Shown here: positions 28,517 to 38,681 of the stretch, in pieces
Layout: each line of letters starts with the position of its first letter
Position numbering within the stretch: position 1 is the first letter of the stretch
NCBI RefSeq assembly: GCF_024171405.1
Contig: NZ_JALJZT010000001.1
Coordinates: 1 to 64,000 of the forward strand
From: Qipengyuania citrea
GTDB lineage: Bacteria > Pseudomonadota > Alphaproteobacteria > Sphingomonadales > Sphingomonadaceae
Length of the DNA stretch: 64,000 nucleotides
Direction of reading: 5' to 3'
Program-made: the position numbers and the translations under genes
Notes under the pieces: generated by a model
Databases searched by the model: none
The model's input: only the letters and a program-made list of their open reading frames with translations
Told to the model about the DNA's origin: nothing

Positions 28517-31465
28517 ATGCCCTTCATGACCCATTTTCCGCGCGCCATCCGGCGTCTCGCGCTCGTCCTTCCCGCTGCGCTGCTCGCTTCGCAGCCCCTG
28601 CTTGCGCAGGAACCGGCAGCGCCCACGCCGCAATATCTCACGCCCGCCGACGGCACGCCGTGGATCTACGAGGGCAGCGATGTCCCGCGCGACGAGGAAT
28701 GGACCTTCGGCGAGCTGCCCAATGGTGTGCGCTATGCAGTGCGCAACAACGGCGTCCCGCCCGACCAGGTCTCGGTCCGCGTACGGATCGACGCCGGGTC
28801 GCTGCACGAGGAAGAGAGCGAGCGCGGCTATGCCCATCTGCTCGAACATTTGCTGTTCCGCGAAAGCAAGTATCTCGGCCCGGCAGAGGCGATTCCGACC
28901 TGGCAGCGGCTGGGCGCGACTTTCGGCAGCGACACCAATGCCGAAACCAGCCCGACGCACACCGTGTTCAAGCTCGACCTGCCCAATATCTCCACCACCA
29001 AGCTGGCCGAAAGCATGAAGCTGCTGTCGGGCATGGTGCGCAGCCCGGTGCTGAGCGATGCCAATGTCCGCGCCGAAGTGCCCATCGTGATGGCCGAGAA
29101 GCGCGAGCGCGGCGGTCCGGGCGAACGGGCGGGCAATGCCAGCCGCGAAGTGCTGTTCGCCGGGCAACGGCTCGCCACGCGCACCCCGATCGGGACCGAG
29201 GAAACGCTGGCCGCTGCCACCGGGGCGAGCGTGAGCGCCTTCTACAAACGCTGGTACCGGCCCGAAAACGTGGTCGTCGTGGCCACGGGCGACATGGACC
29301 CCAAGCAGCTCGCCGCCGAGATCGAGGCATGGTTCGGCGATTGGCAGGGCGAGGGGCCGCATGTGCCCGCGCCTGCATTCGGCGATCCGGTTGCCCCCGC
29401 GGGCGCCGATGCGGATAATCCGGTCGGCGAGATCGGCGTCATCGTCGAACCCGACCTGCCGCGTTCGTTCACCTATGCGGTGATGCGCCCGTGGCGCCCG
29501 GTACAGGACACGGTGGCCTATAACGAAGGCCTGCTGCGCGATGCCTTGGCGCAGGCGCTGATCAACCGCCGGCTCGAATCGCGCGCGCGGGCGGGTGGCA
29601 GCTATCTCTACGCGCAGGTGTCGCAGGACGATGTCAGCCGCTCGGCCGACATGACCTTCGTCAATTTCGCCCCGCTGACCGGCGACTGGAAGGCCGCGCT
29701 CGACGATATTCGCGGCGTTATTGCCGATGCGCTGGCGACCCCGCCGTCGCAGGAGGAAATCGACCGCGAGCTGGCCGAGTTCGAGATTGTCTTCACCAGC
29801 CAGGTCGAACAGCGCCGCGTGCTGCCCGGGCCGCGGCTGGCCGACGATGTCGTCAATGCAGTCGATATCCGCGAGGCGATCGCCGCGCCCGAAACCGTGC
29901 TGACGGTGTTCAATTCGATGAAGGCAACGCTGACGCCCGAACGTGTGCTCGACCATACCCGCGCGCTGTTTGCGGGCGATGTGATCCGTGCCGCCTATGT
30001 CACCCCGACTACGGGCGAGGCGAGCGAGGCTGCGATCCGCGCCGCACTCAATGAAGACATTGCTGCCGATGGCGAAGCGCGCATTGCCGCGCAGGCGATT
30101 TCCTTCGACGAATTGCCGCCGGTGGGGAGCCCCGGCGAAATTGCCACGCAGGCGCCGATCGGCGTGCTCGATATCGAACAGGTCGAATTTGCCAATGGCG
30201 TGAAGGCGATCCTGTGGGCGAACGATGCCGAACCCGGCCGCGTCGCGGTCAAGGTGCGCTTTGGTGCGGGCTATCGCGCGATCGACCCCGACGACGCGGT
30301 ATACGCCAATCTCGGCTATGCCGCGCTGATCGGATCGGGGATCGGCGAACTGGGCCAGGAAGAGCTCGACGTGCTCGCCACCGGGCGCAAGTTCGGCTTC
30401 GATTTCCAGGTCGGCGATGGCGCCTTCACCTTCTACGCACAGACGCGCGAACAGGATCTGGAAGAACAGCTCTATCTCTTCGCGGCCAAGCTGGCGATGC
30501 CCGGCTGGGACCCGAACCCGGTAATCCGCGCCAAGGCGGCGGGCAAGCTGGCCTATGAAAGCTATGGCTCCAATCCCGGCGGCATCTTGCAGCGCGATCT
30601 CGAATATCTGGTGCGCGACAGCGACCCGCGCTTCCGCACCCCGACGCCCGAAATGTACGATGCGGCAACCCCCGCAGGCTTCCGCGAATTCTGGGAGCCC
30701 TTGCTCGCGCAGGGTCCGGTCGAAGTGCTGGTATTTGGCGAATTCGACAAGGCCGAAACGGTCGAAGCCCTGCGCCGGACCTTTGGCGCGCTGGCCCCGC
30801 GCGAGGCGCCTTCCGCCGCCGTGCTCGAGCGCGCGGTCGACTTCCCCGAAGCGGGTGCGACGGTGGTCCGCCATCACCGCGGCGATGCCAACCAGGCTGC
30901 CGCGGTCATCGCCTGGCCCAGCGGTGCCGGAGTCGAGAACCTGCGCGAATCGCGCCGTCTCGAAGTGCTCACCTCGCTGTTCAACAACCGCCTGATGGAC
31001 GCCATGCGCGAACATGCCGGGGCGAGCTATTCGCCGGTCGTGCGGTCCGACTGGCCGAGCGATGTGAACAGCGGCGGACGGATTGCCGCGCTCGCCCAGC
31101 TGCGCCCCGAGGACGTGCCGGTGTTCTTCGCCGAAGCCGAACGCATCGCCAAGGAACTGGCAAGCGCGCCGGTGGGCGAGGACGAGTACAACCGCGTGGT
31201 CGAACCGCTGCGGCAATATGTCAGCCGCGCCTCGACCGGCAATTTGTTCTGGCTCTACCAGCTCGAAGGGGCGACCGTGGACGCGCGCCGCATCCCGATG
31301 CTGCGTTTCCTGCTGTCCGATTATACGCAGACGACACCCGCCGATTTGCAGGTGCTGGCGCAGAAATACTTCGGATCGCGCGAAGGCTGGCGGCTGGCGG
31401 TCATCCCGCAGGGGCAGGAAGTGGTCACCGCATCGGGCGGCGAGGACGCCGTCGCGGGCCGCTGA
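28517..31465 (+). CDS. exported M16 family zinc metallopeptidase, two-unit
   Basis: A 982-residue protein (from the ATG at 28517; another ATG is nine bases on). A signal peptide ends near LLASQPLLAQ. The first M16 unit has the inverted zinc motif HxxEH in YAHLLEHLLFRES, and its own inactive partner domain follows. The second half starts about residue 545 (GVLDIEQVEFANGVKAILW) and lacks HxxEH, so it is probably structural, as in pitrilysin. It probably degrades peptides in the periplasm. It stands alone, divergent from the NifU-like gene. Confidence 0.9.
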   Translation: MPFMTHFPRAIRRLALVLPAALLASQPLLAQEPAAPTPQYLTPADGTPWIYEGSDVPRDEEWTFGELPNGVRYAVRNNGVPPDQVSVRVRIDAGSLHEEESERGYAHLLEHLLFRESKYLGPAEAIPTWQRLGATFGSDTNAETSPTHTVFKLDLPNISTTKLAESMKLLSGMVRSPVLSDANVRAEVPIVMAEKRERGGPGERAGNASREVLFAGQRLATRTPIGTEETLAAATGASVSAFYKRWYRPENVVVVATGDMDPKQLAAEIEAWFGDWQGEGPHVPAPAFGDPVAPAGADADNPVGEIGVIVEPDLPRSFTYAVMRPWRPVQDTVAYNEGLLRDALAQALINRRLESRARAGGSYLYAQVSQDDVSRSADMTFVNFAPLTGDWKAALDDIRGVIADALATPPSQEEIDRELAEFEIVFTSQVEQRRVLPGPRLADDVVNAVDIREAIAAPETVLTVFNSMKATLTPERVLDHTRALFAGDVIRAAYVTPTTGEASEAAIRAALNEDIAADGEARIAAQAISFDELPPVGSPGEIATQAPIGVLDIEQVEFANGVKAILWANDAEPGRVAVKVRFGAGYRAIDPDDAVYANLGYAALIGSGIGELGQEELDVLATGRKFGFDFQVGDGAFTFYAQTREQDLEEQLYLFAAKLAMPGWDPNPVIRAKAAGKLAYESYGSNPGGILQRDLEYLVRDSDPRFRTPTPEMYDAATPAGFREFWEPLLAQGPVEVLVFGEFDKAETVEALRRTFGALAPREAPSAAVLERAVDFPEAGATVVRHHRGDANQAAAVIAWPSGAGVENLRESRRLEVLTSLFNNRLMDAMREHAGASYSPVVRSDWPSDVNSGGRIAALAQLRPEDVPVFFAEAERIAKELASAPVGEDEYNRVVEPLRQYVSRASTGNLFWLYQLEGATVDARRIPMLRFLLSDYTQTTPADLQVLAQKYFGSREGWRLAVIPQGQEVVTASGGEDAVAGR

Positions 31466-31588
31466 GGCCGGTCACTGCAATCGGCTTTTTACGCTGGCCA
31501 AGCAAATGCTGCTTGCGACATGATGCCGCCTCGTCTGCTACAGGCGGGCAATCTGGCGCCATTCCCGGCGCCGCAAATGGAAGAGACA

Positions 31589-32962
31589 ATGGCGACCAAC
31601 TGGGCACCCGATAGCTGGCAGGGATACGAGGCAAGGCACTTGCCCGAATATCTCGATCCGGCCGCGCTCGAGGCCGCGACGACCACGCTCGAAACGCATC
31701 CGCCGCTGGTGTTTGCCGGCGAAGCGCGCGCGCTCAAGGCCGATCTCGCCGAAGTCGCCGAAGGCCGCGCCTTCCTGCTGCAGGGCGGCGACTGCGCCGA
31801 AAGCTTTGCCGAGTTCCACCCCAACAACATCCGCGACACCTTCCGCGTGCTGCTGCAGATGGCGGTGGTGATGACCTTCGCCAGCAAGAAGCCGGTGGTC
31901 AAGGTCGGGCGCATGGCGGGACAGTTCGCCAAGCCGCGCAGTTCGAACACCGAAACGCAGGGCGATGTCACGCTGCCGAGCTATTTCGGCGACAACATCA
32001 ACGGCATCGAATTCGACGCCGCGACGCGCACCAACGATCCGCAGCGCATGGTCCGCGCCTATTCGCAGGCGGCTGCCACGCTCAATTTGCTGCGCGCCTT
32101 CGCCACCGGCGGCTATGCCAATCTGCGGCAGGTCCACCAGTGGACGCTCGAATTCATGGGCCGCAGCCCGTGGGCGGACAAGTTTTCCGACGTCGCCGAC
32201 CGGATCGGCGAAGCGCTCGATTTCATGGAGGCGTGCGGGGTCGATCCGCAGGTGGTGCCGCAATTGCAGCGCACCAGCTTCTTCACCAGCCATGAAGCGC
32301 TGCTGCTGCCCTACGAACAGGCGCTCACCCGCCGCGACAGCCTGACCGGCGAATGGTACGATTGCTCCGCGCATATGGTGTGGATCGGCGACCGCACGCG
32401 CTTCGAAAACAGCGCGCATATCGAATTCGCGCGCGGCATCGGCAATCCGCTGGGGATGAAATGCGGCCCCAGCCTCGAAACCGACGCGCTGCTCAGGCTG
32501 CTCGACACGCTCAATCCCGCGCGCGAGCCGGGCCGGATCACGCTGATCAGCCGCTTCGGCCACGACAAGGTGGAAGACGGCCTGCCGCGGCTGGTGCGCG
32601 CGGTGAAGGCCGAAGGGCATCCGGTGGTGTGGAGCTGCGACCCGATGCACGGCAATGTCGTCAAATCGGACAGCGGCTACAAGACGCGGCCCTTCGACCG
32701 CATCCTTACGGAAGTGAAGGGCTTCTTCGCGGTGCACCGCGCCGAAGGCACGCATCCCGGCGGAATCCATGTCGAGATGACCGGGCAGGACGTGACCGAA
32801 TGCGTCGGCGGCGCAGTGGCGATCACCGACGAGGCGCTCAAGGATCGCTATCACACGCATTGCGACCCGCGTCTCAATGCCGCGCAATCGCTCGAACTGG
32901 CCTTCCTCATCGCCGAAATGCTCAATGAGGAACACGGTATCCGGCAGGCCGACGCCGCCTGA
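31589..32962 (+). CDS. class II 3-deoxy-7-phosphoheptulonate synthase
   Basis: Catalyses the first step of the shikimate pathway, joining phosphoenolpyruvate and erythrose 4-phosphate. The 457 residues match the plant-type class II (AroA-II) family: [17 protein letters not shown] at the N-terminus, [26 protein letters not shown], and the C-terminal metal region [18 protein letters not shown]. The ATG at 31589 is preceded by GGAAGAG. It lies alone between the M16 peptidase and egtB, and no other aro gene is present. Confidence 0.95.
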   Translation: MATNWAPDSWQGYEARHLPEYLDPAALEAATTTLETHPPLVFAGEARALKADLAEVAEGRAFLLQGGDCAESFAEFHPNNIRDTFRVLLQMAVVMTFASKKPVVKVGRMAGQFAKPRSSNTETQGDVTLPSYFGDNINGIEFDAATRTNDPQRMVRAYSQAAATLNLLRAFATGGYANLRQVHQWTLEFMGRSPWADKFSDVADRIGEALDFMEACGVDPQVVPQLQRTSFFTSHEALLLPYEQALTRRDSLTGEWYDCSAHMVWIGDRTRFENSAHIEFARGIGNPLGMKCGPSLETDALLRLLDTLNPAREPGRITLISRFGHDKVEDGLPRLVRAVKAEGHPVVWSCDPMHGNVVKSDSGYKTRPFDRILTEVKGFFAVHRAEGTHPGGIHVEMTGQDVTECVGGAVAITDEALKDRYHTHCDPRLNAAQSLELAFLIAEMLNEEHGIRQADAA

Positions 32963-33141
32963 GCTTGCAGCCCGGGGGCGTGCGCGGGAACCGGGACGCC
33001 GGCCCCGCATTCTCCGGTAATGCGCGTCAGTCGATTGTTTGGGCATGCTTTTCCGCCCCCGGCCTTTAAACCGAAACTGAATTGCGCCATGGTGAACCGT
33101 GGTTGCCACCTTCCGGCGACTGCAGTTCAAGGGGACCGGCA

Positions 33142-34395
33142 TTGAACCAGGTCCAGCCGCAAGCGCAGCCCGCGCTGGGAGAGGAAATCGAGAGTCGCTA
33201 CGCCGCGACCCGCGCGCTGAGCGAGGCGCTTGCCGCTCCGCTGTCTGAAGCCGATGCGACGATCCAGTCGATGGAAGATGCCAGCCCCGCCAAATGGCAC
33301 CTGGCGCATACGACGTGGTTCTGGGAAACCTTCCTGCTGCGCGACCATCTCGGCGGATATACACTGTTCGACGAGCGCTGGCCCTTCGTATTCAATTCCT
33401 ATTACGAGGCAGAAGGCGAGCGCATCCATCGCTTTTCGCGCGGGATGCTGTCGCGCCCGACGCTGGCGGACATCCGCCATTGGCGCGCGCATGTCGATGC
33501 CGCGATGGAGCCGCTGTTCGCACGCCAGGAGCTCGCGCCGCTGATCGAACTCGGGCTCGCCCACGAACAGCAGCACCAGGAATTGCTGCTCACCGATATC
33601 AAGCACGCGCTGTTCCAGAACCCGCTCGGCGTGGCCTTGTGGGATACGCCGATGCCAGCCGCACAGCCGCAGGTGGATGACTGGCACGAACACCCCGGCG
33701 GCATCGCGCGGATCGGCCACCAGGCGGACGGCTTCGCCTTCGACAATGAAGGCCCAGCGCACCGCGTCCTGCTCGAACCCTTCGCGCTGTCGGCGCGGCT
33801 GGTCAGCAATCGCGACTGGGCCGAATTCATCGCCGATGGCGGCTATGACACCGCCAGCCTGTGGCTCTCCGATGGCTGGGCCTGGGTGCGCGAACACGGC
33901 GTGCGCGCGCCGCTCTACTGGAACGAGGGCGAGCAGTTCACCCATGCCGGCTGGCATGACCGCGATCCCGGCGCCCCGGTCACGCATATCTCCTATTTCG
34001 AAGCCGATGCCTTCGCCAGCTGGGCGGGCCAGCGCCTGCCCACCGAATTCGAATGGGAAGCGATAGCGCGCGGGCAGGAAGGCCAGGCGCCTGCGCACGA
34101 CCCGCTCGGCGGCAACCAGCTCGACGAGGCCGCGCCGCCGATCCCGCGCGGCAGCAGCGGTCTGTTCGGCGATTGCTGGCAGTTTACCCGCTCGGCCTAT
34201 CTGCCCTATCCGCGTTTCCAGCCCGCCGAAGGGGCGGTGGGCGAATACAATGGCAAGTTCATGAGCGGCCAGTTCGTGCTCCGGGGGGCCAGCTGCGCCA
34301 CCGCGCGCGGCCATTCGCGCGCCAGCTATCGCAACTTCTTCTACCCGCACCAGCGGTGGCAATTCACCGGCCTGAGGCTGGCAAAGGACATCTGA
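33142..34395 (+). CDS. egtB: ergothioneine biosynthesis sulfoxide synthase EgtB
   Basis: A non-haem iron enzyme that couples trimethylhistidine (hercynine) to a thiol donor with oxygen. The 417 residues have an N-terminal DinB-like domain with the iron ligands in AHEQQHQELLL and LAHTTWFWE, and a C-terminal formylglycine-generating-type domain ending in SRASYRNFFYPHQRWQFTGLRLAKD. The start is TTG at 33142 with AAGGGGA at the right distance; no ATG fits. The stop overlaps the egtD start (TGATG). No egtA, egtC or egtE lies nearby, so the thiol donor is not settled by context. Confidence 0.93.
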   Translation: MNQVQPQAQPALGEEIESRYAATRALSEALAAPLSEADATIQSMEDASPAKWHLAHTTWFWETFLLRDHLGGYTLFDERWPFVFNSYYEAEGERIHRFSRGMLSRPTLADIRHWRAHVDAAMEPLFARQELAPLIELGLAHEQQHQELLLTDIKHALFQNPLGVALWDTPMPAAQPQVDDWHEHPGGIARIGHQADGFAFDNEGPAHRVLLEPFALSARLVSNRDWAEFIADGGYDTASLWLSDGWAWVREHGVRAPLYWNEGEQFTHAGWHDRDPGAPVTHISYFEADAFASWAGQRLPTEFEWEAIARGQEGQAPAHDPLGGNQLDEAAPPIPRGSSGLFGDCWQFTRSAYLPYPRFQPAEGAVGEYNGKFMSGQFVLRGASCATARGHSRASYRNFFYPHQRWQFTGLRLAKDI

Positions 34396-35399
34396 TGACT
34401 ACCGAAAAGGGGATCGCGCTCGTCGAACGCGACGAGGACGGCGTCGACAAGGCGTTCCGCCAGGACGTGCTCGCGGGGCTGCGCCAACAGCCCAAGGCCA
34501 TTCCCGCGCGGTGGTTCTACGACGAGGAAGGCTCGCGCCTGTTCGAAAAGATCACGCAGGTCGAGGAATATTATCCGACCCGCGCCGAGACCGAAATCCT
34601 CACCGCGCGCGGGGCCGAGTTTGCGAAGCTGATCGGGCCGGGCAGGGCGGTGGTCGAATTCGGCTCGGGCAGCTCGGTCAAGACCCCGCTGCTGCTCGAG
34701 GCGATCGCGCCCGCGGCCTATGTCCCGCTCGATATCTCGGGCGACTTCCTGCGCGAAAGCGCCGCTGGGCTGGCGCAGAAATTTCCCGGCCTGCCGGTCC
34801 ATCCGGTCGAGGCCGATTTCATGCGCCGCGTGACGCTGCCCGAGGCGGTCGAACCGCTTGCCCGGCTGGGGTTCTTTCCCGGCTCGACCATCGGCAACAT
34901 GGTCCCGCGTACCGCGGTCGACCTGCTGCGCTCGATGCGCGCGACGCTGGGCGCGGACGAAGGCGAGGGCGACAACGCGATGCTGCTGATCGGCATGGAC
35001 CTGGTGAAAGACCGCAAAGTGCTCGAAGCCGCCTATGACGATGCCGATGGCGTGACCGGCGCGTTCAACAAGAACCTTGTCACCCGTATCAATCGCGAGC
35101 TCGATGGCACTGTCCCTGTCGATGCTTTGGAGCATGACGCGGTGTGGAACGACCGGCTGGCGCGGATCGAAATGCATCTGACAGCCACGCGCGATATCGA
35201 CTTCGCGGTGTCGGGCGAAAGTTTCGCGATGAAGCAGGGCGACAGCATCCACACCGAGAACAGCCACAAGTTCACCCGCCGCAGCGCGAACATGCTGCTG
35301 CTCGCGGGCGGCTGGACCCCGGTCAAGCGCTGGACCGATGGCGCCAAGCGCTTCTCGCTCATCCTCGCGCGCGCCACCGAACAGCGCGAGGCGCCCTAG
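34395..35399 (+). CDS. egtD: L-histidine N-alpha-methyltransferase EgtD
   Basis: Methylates histidine three times to give hercynine, the substrate of EgtB. The 334 residues contain the family pattern KAIPARWFYDEEGSRLFEKIT, the SAM loop VEFGSGSSVKT, and the C-terminal ENSHKFTRRSANMLLLAGGW. It is translationally coupled to egtB, so the pair forms a minimal ergothioneine operon. A palindrome (GCGCCCTAGGGCGC) covers its stop codon. Confidence 0.95.
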   Translation: MTTEKGIALVERDEDGVDKAFRQDVLAGLRQQPKAIPARWFYDEEGSRLFEKITQVEEYYPTRAETEILTARGAEFAKLIGPGRAVVEFGSGSSVKTPLLLEAIAPAAYVPLDISGDFLRESAAGLAQKFPGLPVHPVEADFMRRVTLPEAVEPLARLGFFPGSTIGNMVPRTAVDLLRSMRATLGADEGEGDNAMLLIGMDLVKDRKVLEAAYDDADGVTGAFNKNLVTRINRELDGTVPVDALEHDAVWNDRLARIEMHLTATRDIDFAVSGESFAMKQGDSIHTENSHKFTRRSANMLLLAGGWTPVKRWTDGAKRFSLILARATEQREAP

Positions 35400-35412
35400 G
35401 GCGCGCGTATTC

Positions 35413-36108
35413 ATGGACGCGACACCGGCGCGTTCCTATATCCCCGGTATGGATTTCGAACCCGTCTTCAGCGCCGCCGCGGATATGCTGCGTGCGATCC
35501 CGCGCTCCGAACTGCTGATCGCCGCGGTCGCGGCCATGGTACTCGGCTGGATCGGCGCGATGATCGCCAAGCGCTCGGCGCTCGGCGGGCTGCTGCGCGT
35601 GGGCAGCTCGCTCGCGCTCGGGCTGATCCTGCTGACCGTGGTGCTGCAATTGTCGCGTTTCGACCCGCGTTTCGATGTCGCGGTGCCGCAGATCGGCCTG
35701 CCCGAACAGCTGGTCGAAGGCGGCGAAACGCAGATCCCGCTGTCCGCCGACGGGCATTTCTGGGTCCGCGCCGAGGTCAACGGCGTGCCCGGCAACTTCA
35801 TGATCGATACCGGCGCGACGCTGACCGCGATTTCCGCGCCGCTCGCCGAGCGCGCCGGGCTCGAGCCGCGCCGCGGCGGCATCCCGATCATGCTCGGCAC
35901 CGCCAATGGCACGGTGCAGGCGCATGTCGCGACGATCGACAGCCTGACCTTCGGCAATGTCAGCGCCAGCGGGACCGACGCGGCGATCGCGGAAAGTTTC
36001 GGCGATTTCAACGTCATCGGGATGAATGTGCTGGCGCGGCTCGGTTCGTGGCGGGTGGAGGACAACACGCTGATCCTCGTGCCGCGCGCCGAGGATACGA
36101 TTTCGTGA
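35413..36108 (+). CDS. membrane-anchored retropepsin-like aspartyl protease
   Basis: A 231-residue protein (219 if it begins at the ATG at 35449). Two hydrophobic segments at about residues 34-53 and 61-79 anchor it, and the rest faces the periplasm. The protease domain has the catalytic DTG in FMIDTGATLTAIS and the second signature FNVIGMNVLARLGSWRVED, matching the TIGR02281-type clan AA family. Like retroviral proteases it has one aspartate per chain and should work as a dimer. It follows egtD by 13 bases; a link to ergothioneine is not implied. Confidence 0.87.
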   Translation: MDATPARSYIPGMDFEPVFSAAADMLRAIPRSELLIAAVAAMVLGWIGAMIAKRSALGGLLRVGSSLALGLILLTVVLQLSRFDPRFDVAVPQIGLPEQLVEGGETQIPLSADGHFWVRAEVNGVPGNFMIDTGATLTAISAPLAERAGLEPRRGGIPIMLGTANGTVQAHVATIDSLTFGNVSASGTDAAIAESFGDFNVIGMNVLARLGSWRVEDNTLILVPRAEDTIS

Positions 36109-36153
36109 AATCCCCCGTTGGACCGCGCGCGCCGAAACGCTAGGCAGGCCGCG

Positions 36154-36897
36154 ATGGATGGCCCGAACACGCTTCCGCCCCCGCCGCCGCTGGCGCAGCT
36201 GCTTGCCAGCGGACCCGCGGCGCTGTTTCTCGATTTCGATGGCACGCTGGTGGAAATCGCGCCGCGCCCCGGTGACATTCACGTTCCCGATGGACTGCTC
36301 GGCCGGTTGCACGCGCTGCGCGACCGGCTCGACGGGCGGCTCGCGCTGGTCAGCGGCCGCGCGCTCGACGATCTGACCGGGCACCTGGGACAGCCGGCGA
36401 TATGCCGCGCGGGTTCGCATGGCGCCTCGCGCTTTCTTGCCGACGGCACGCGGCTCGGTGACGAACCCCAGCGCCTGTCGGACGCGGCGATTGCCGAATT
36501 GCGCGCCTTCGCCGAAGCGCATGGCCTGTTCTACGAAACCAAGACGCATGGCGGCGCGCTGCATTTCCGCGCCGCGCCCGAAAAGCGCGAGGCGACGCTG
36601 GCCTTCGCGCGCGAATTCGCCGCCGCGCGCGAATTATGCGTCACCAGCGGCAAGGGTGTGGCCGAACTGGTGCGCCCCGGCGCGACCAAGGCGGCCGCGG
36701 TGTCGGCCTTCATGGAAGTCGCGCCCTTCGCGGGCGCCGCCCCGGTGTTCATCGGCGACGATGTGACCGACGAGGACGGCTTCGCCGGTGCGGTCGAACA
36801 TGGCGGTTTCGGTATCGCGGTCGGCGAACGCGCGAGCAAAGGGGCACGATACGGACTCGACAGCGTTGCTGCGGTGCACCATTGGTTGGAGATATGA
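36154..36897 (+). CDS. otsB: trehalose-6-phosphate phosphatase OtsB
   Basis: A 247-residue HAD-family phosphatase that releases trehalose from trehalose 6-phosphate. Motif I is LDFDGTLVEI, motif II is in ALVSGR, and motif IV is GDDVTDEDGF. The start ATG at 36154 is followed by a run of prolines. It is the first gene of the otsB / GH15 / otsA operon; its stop overlaps the next start by one base (ATGATG). Confidence 0.95.
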   Translation: MDGPNTLPPPPPLAQLLASGPAALFLDFDGTLVEIAPRPGDIHVPDGLLGRLHALRDRLDGRLALVSGRALDDLTGHLGQPAICRAGSHGASRFLADGTRLGDEPQRLSDAAIAELRAFAEAHGLFYETKTHGGALHFRAAPEKREATLAFAREFAAARELCVTSGKGVAELVRPGATKAAAVSAFMEVAPFAGAAPVFIGDDVTDEDGFAGAVEHGGFGIAVGERASKGARYGLDSVAAVHHWLEI

Positions 36898-38681
36898 TGC
36901 AATCGGACCTCGAGCTTTCCCCGATCGGCAACTGCCAGGTCAGTACGCTGGTCGATAGCGAGGGGGCTTTCGTCTGGGGCTGCGTCCCGCGCGTCGACGG
37001 CGACCCGGTCTTCTGCTCGCTGCTCAACGACAATGCGCGCGATCGCGGCATTTGGCGGTTCGAGCTCGAAGGGCAGGCGCGCAGCAGCCAGCGTTACGAA
37101 CGCAATACCGCGATTCTGATCACCCGGCTCGAGGCCGAGGACGGCAGCGCGGTCGAGATCCACGATTTCGCACCGCGTTTCGAACGCTCGGGCCGGATGT
37201 ACCGCCCGGTGGCCTATGCGCGCATCGTGCGCCCGGTGGCGGGCGCCCCGCGGCTGCGCGTCGTACTGGTGCCGATGAACGGCTATGGTGCCTCGCTGGC
37301 CGAGACGACCAATGGCACCAACCACATCCGCTATCTGATCGGCCCGCAGGCGCTGCGCCTGTCGACCGATGCGCCGATCGGCTACGTCCTCGAAGGGCGC
37401 AGCTACCGGGTCGAGAGCGACCAGCATTTCTTCCTCGGCCCCGACGAGCCCTTCGATGGCAATATCCGCAGCGAAGTGCGGCGGATGGAAGCGATGACCG
37501 CGCGCTACTGGCAGCACTGGGTGCGCGGGCTGCATATCCCGCTCGAATGGCAGGAAGAGGTGATCCGCGCCGCAATTGCGCTCAAGCTGTGCCAGCACGA
37601 GGAAACCGGCGCCATCGTCGCCGCGCTGACCACCTCGATCCCCGAGGCTGCCAACAGCCAGCGCAACTGGGACTATCGCTACTGCTGGATCCGCGACAGC
37701 TATTACACCGTCCAGGCGCTCAACCGGCTCGGCGCGCTCGACGTGCTCGAGAAATATCTCGCCTATCTGCGCAACATCGTCGACCAGGCACGCGGCGGGC
37801 AGATCCAGCCGCTCTATTCGGTGATGGGCGCGGACCAGCTGCACGAATTCGAGGCCGAGCACCTCGCCGGCTATCGCGGCATGGGCCCGGTGCGCGTGGG
37901 CAATGCGGCCTACAAGCAGGTGCAGCACGATTGCTACGGCCAGATCGTCATGCCAACTGCGCAGGCCTTCTTCGACACGCGCCTGCTGCGCATGGCGGAC
38001 GAGCGCGATTTCGAACATCTGGAAGAAGTCGGCGAGGCCGCCTGGGCGAAACACGACCAGCCCGATGCGGGCCTTTGGGAGTTTCGCACGCGGCAGGAAG
38101 TGCACACCTATTCGGCGGTGATGTGCTGGGCCGCCTGCGACCGGCTGGCCAATGTCGCCGCCCGGCTGGGCAAGGGCGACCGCGTGGTCCACTGGAAACA
38201 GCGCGCCGACGCGATCCGCACCAAGATCGACGCGAATGCGTGGAGCGAGGAGGGCGGGCATTACGGCGCCAGCTTCGAAAGCGACTATCTCGATGCCAGC
38301 CTGTTGCAACTGGTCGAACTGCGCTATCTCAAGCCCGACGACGAGCGCTTCCTCAAGACCTTTGCCGCGGTCGAACGCGACCTGCGGCGCGGCGACCATA
38401 TGCTGCGCTACGCCGCCGAGGACGATTTCGGCGCGCCCGAAACCGCCTTCAACGTCTGCACCTTCTGGCTGATCGAGGCGCTGGCGCTGGTCGAGCGGCG
38501 CGAAGAGGCGCGCGAAATGTTCGAGGCCATGCTCAGCCACACCACCGCATCGGGCATGCTGAGCGAGGATCTCGACTACGAAACCGATGAATTGTGGGGG
38601 AACTTCCCGCAAACCTATTCGCTGGTTGGTATCATCAACTGTGCGGGTCTGCTGAGTAAACCGTGGAGCGAAGTACGCTGA
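36897..38681 (+). CDS. glycoside hydrolase family 15 protein (glucoamylase or trehalase type)
   Basis: A 594-residue cytosolic protein. An N-terminal beta-sandwich (to about residue 210) is followed by an alpha/alpha-barrel with the GH15 signatures NWDYRYCWIRDSYYTVQAL and ETDELWGNFPQTYSLVG near the end. Relatives act on alpha-glucosides or, in some actinobacteria, on trehalose. Its position between otsB and otsA suggests that it turns over trehalose or a precursor glucan, but the substrate is inferred from context only. It overlaps otsA by 19 bases. Confidence 0.92.
   Translation: MQSDLELSPIGNCQVSTLVDSEGAFVWGCVPRVDGDPVFCSLLNDNARDRGIWRFELEGQARSSQRYERNTAILITRLEAEDGSAVEIHDFAPRFERSGRMYRPVAYARIVRPVAGAPRLRVVLVPMNGYGASLAETTNGTNHIRYLIGPQALRLSTDAPIGYVLEGRSYRVESDQHFFLGPDEPFDGNIRSEVRRMEAMTARYWQHWVRGLHIPLEWQEEVIRAAIALKLCQHEETGAIVAALTTSIPEAANSQRNWDYRYCWIRDSYYTVQALNRLGALDVLEKYLAYLRNIVDQARGGQIQPLYSVMGADQLHEFEAEHLAGYRGMGPVRVGNAAYKQVQHDCYGQIVMPTAQAFFDTRLLRMADERDFEHLEEVGEAAWAKHDQPDAGLWEFRTRQEVHTYSAVMCWAACDRLANVAARLGKGDRVVHWKQRADAIRTKIDANAWSEEGGHYGASFESDYLDASLLQLVELRYLKPDDERFLKTFAAVERDLRRGDHMLRYAAEDDFGAPETAFNVCTFWLIEALALVERREEAREMFEAMLSHTTASGMLSEDLDYETDELWGNFPQTYSLVGIINCAGLLSKPWSEVR

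Noticed and set aside
28487-31216. 909-residue frame antisense to the M16 peptidase
   Set aside because: The sense strand has signal peptide, zinc motif and family length; the antisense product has no domain.
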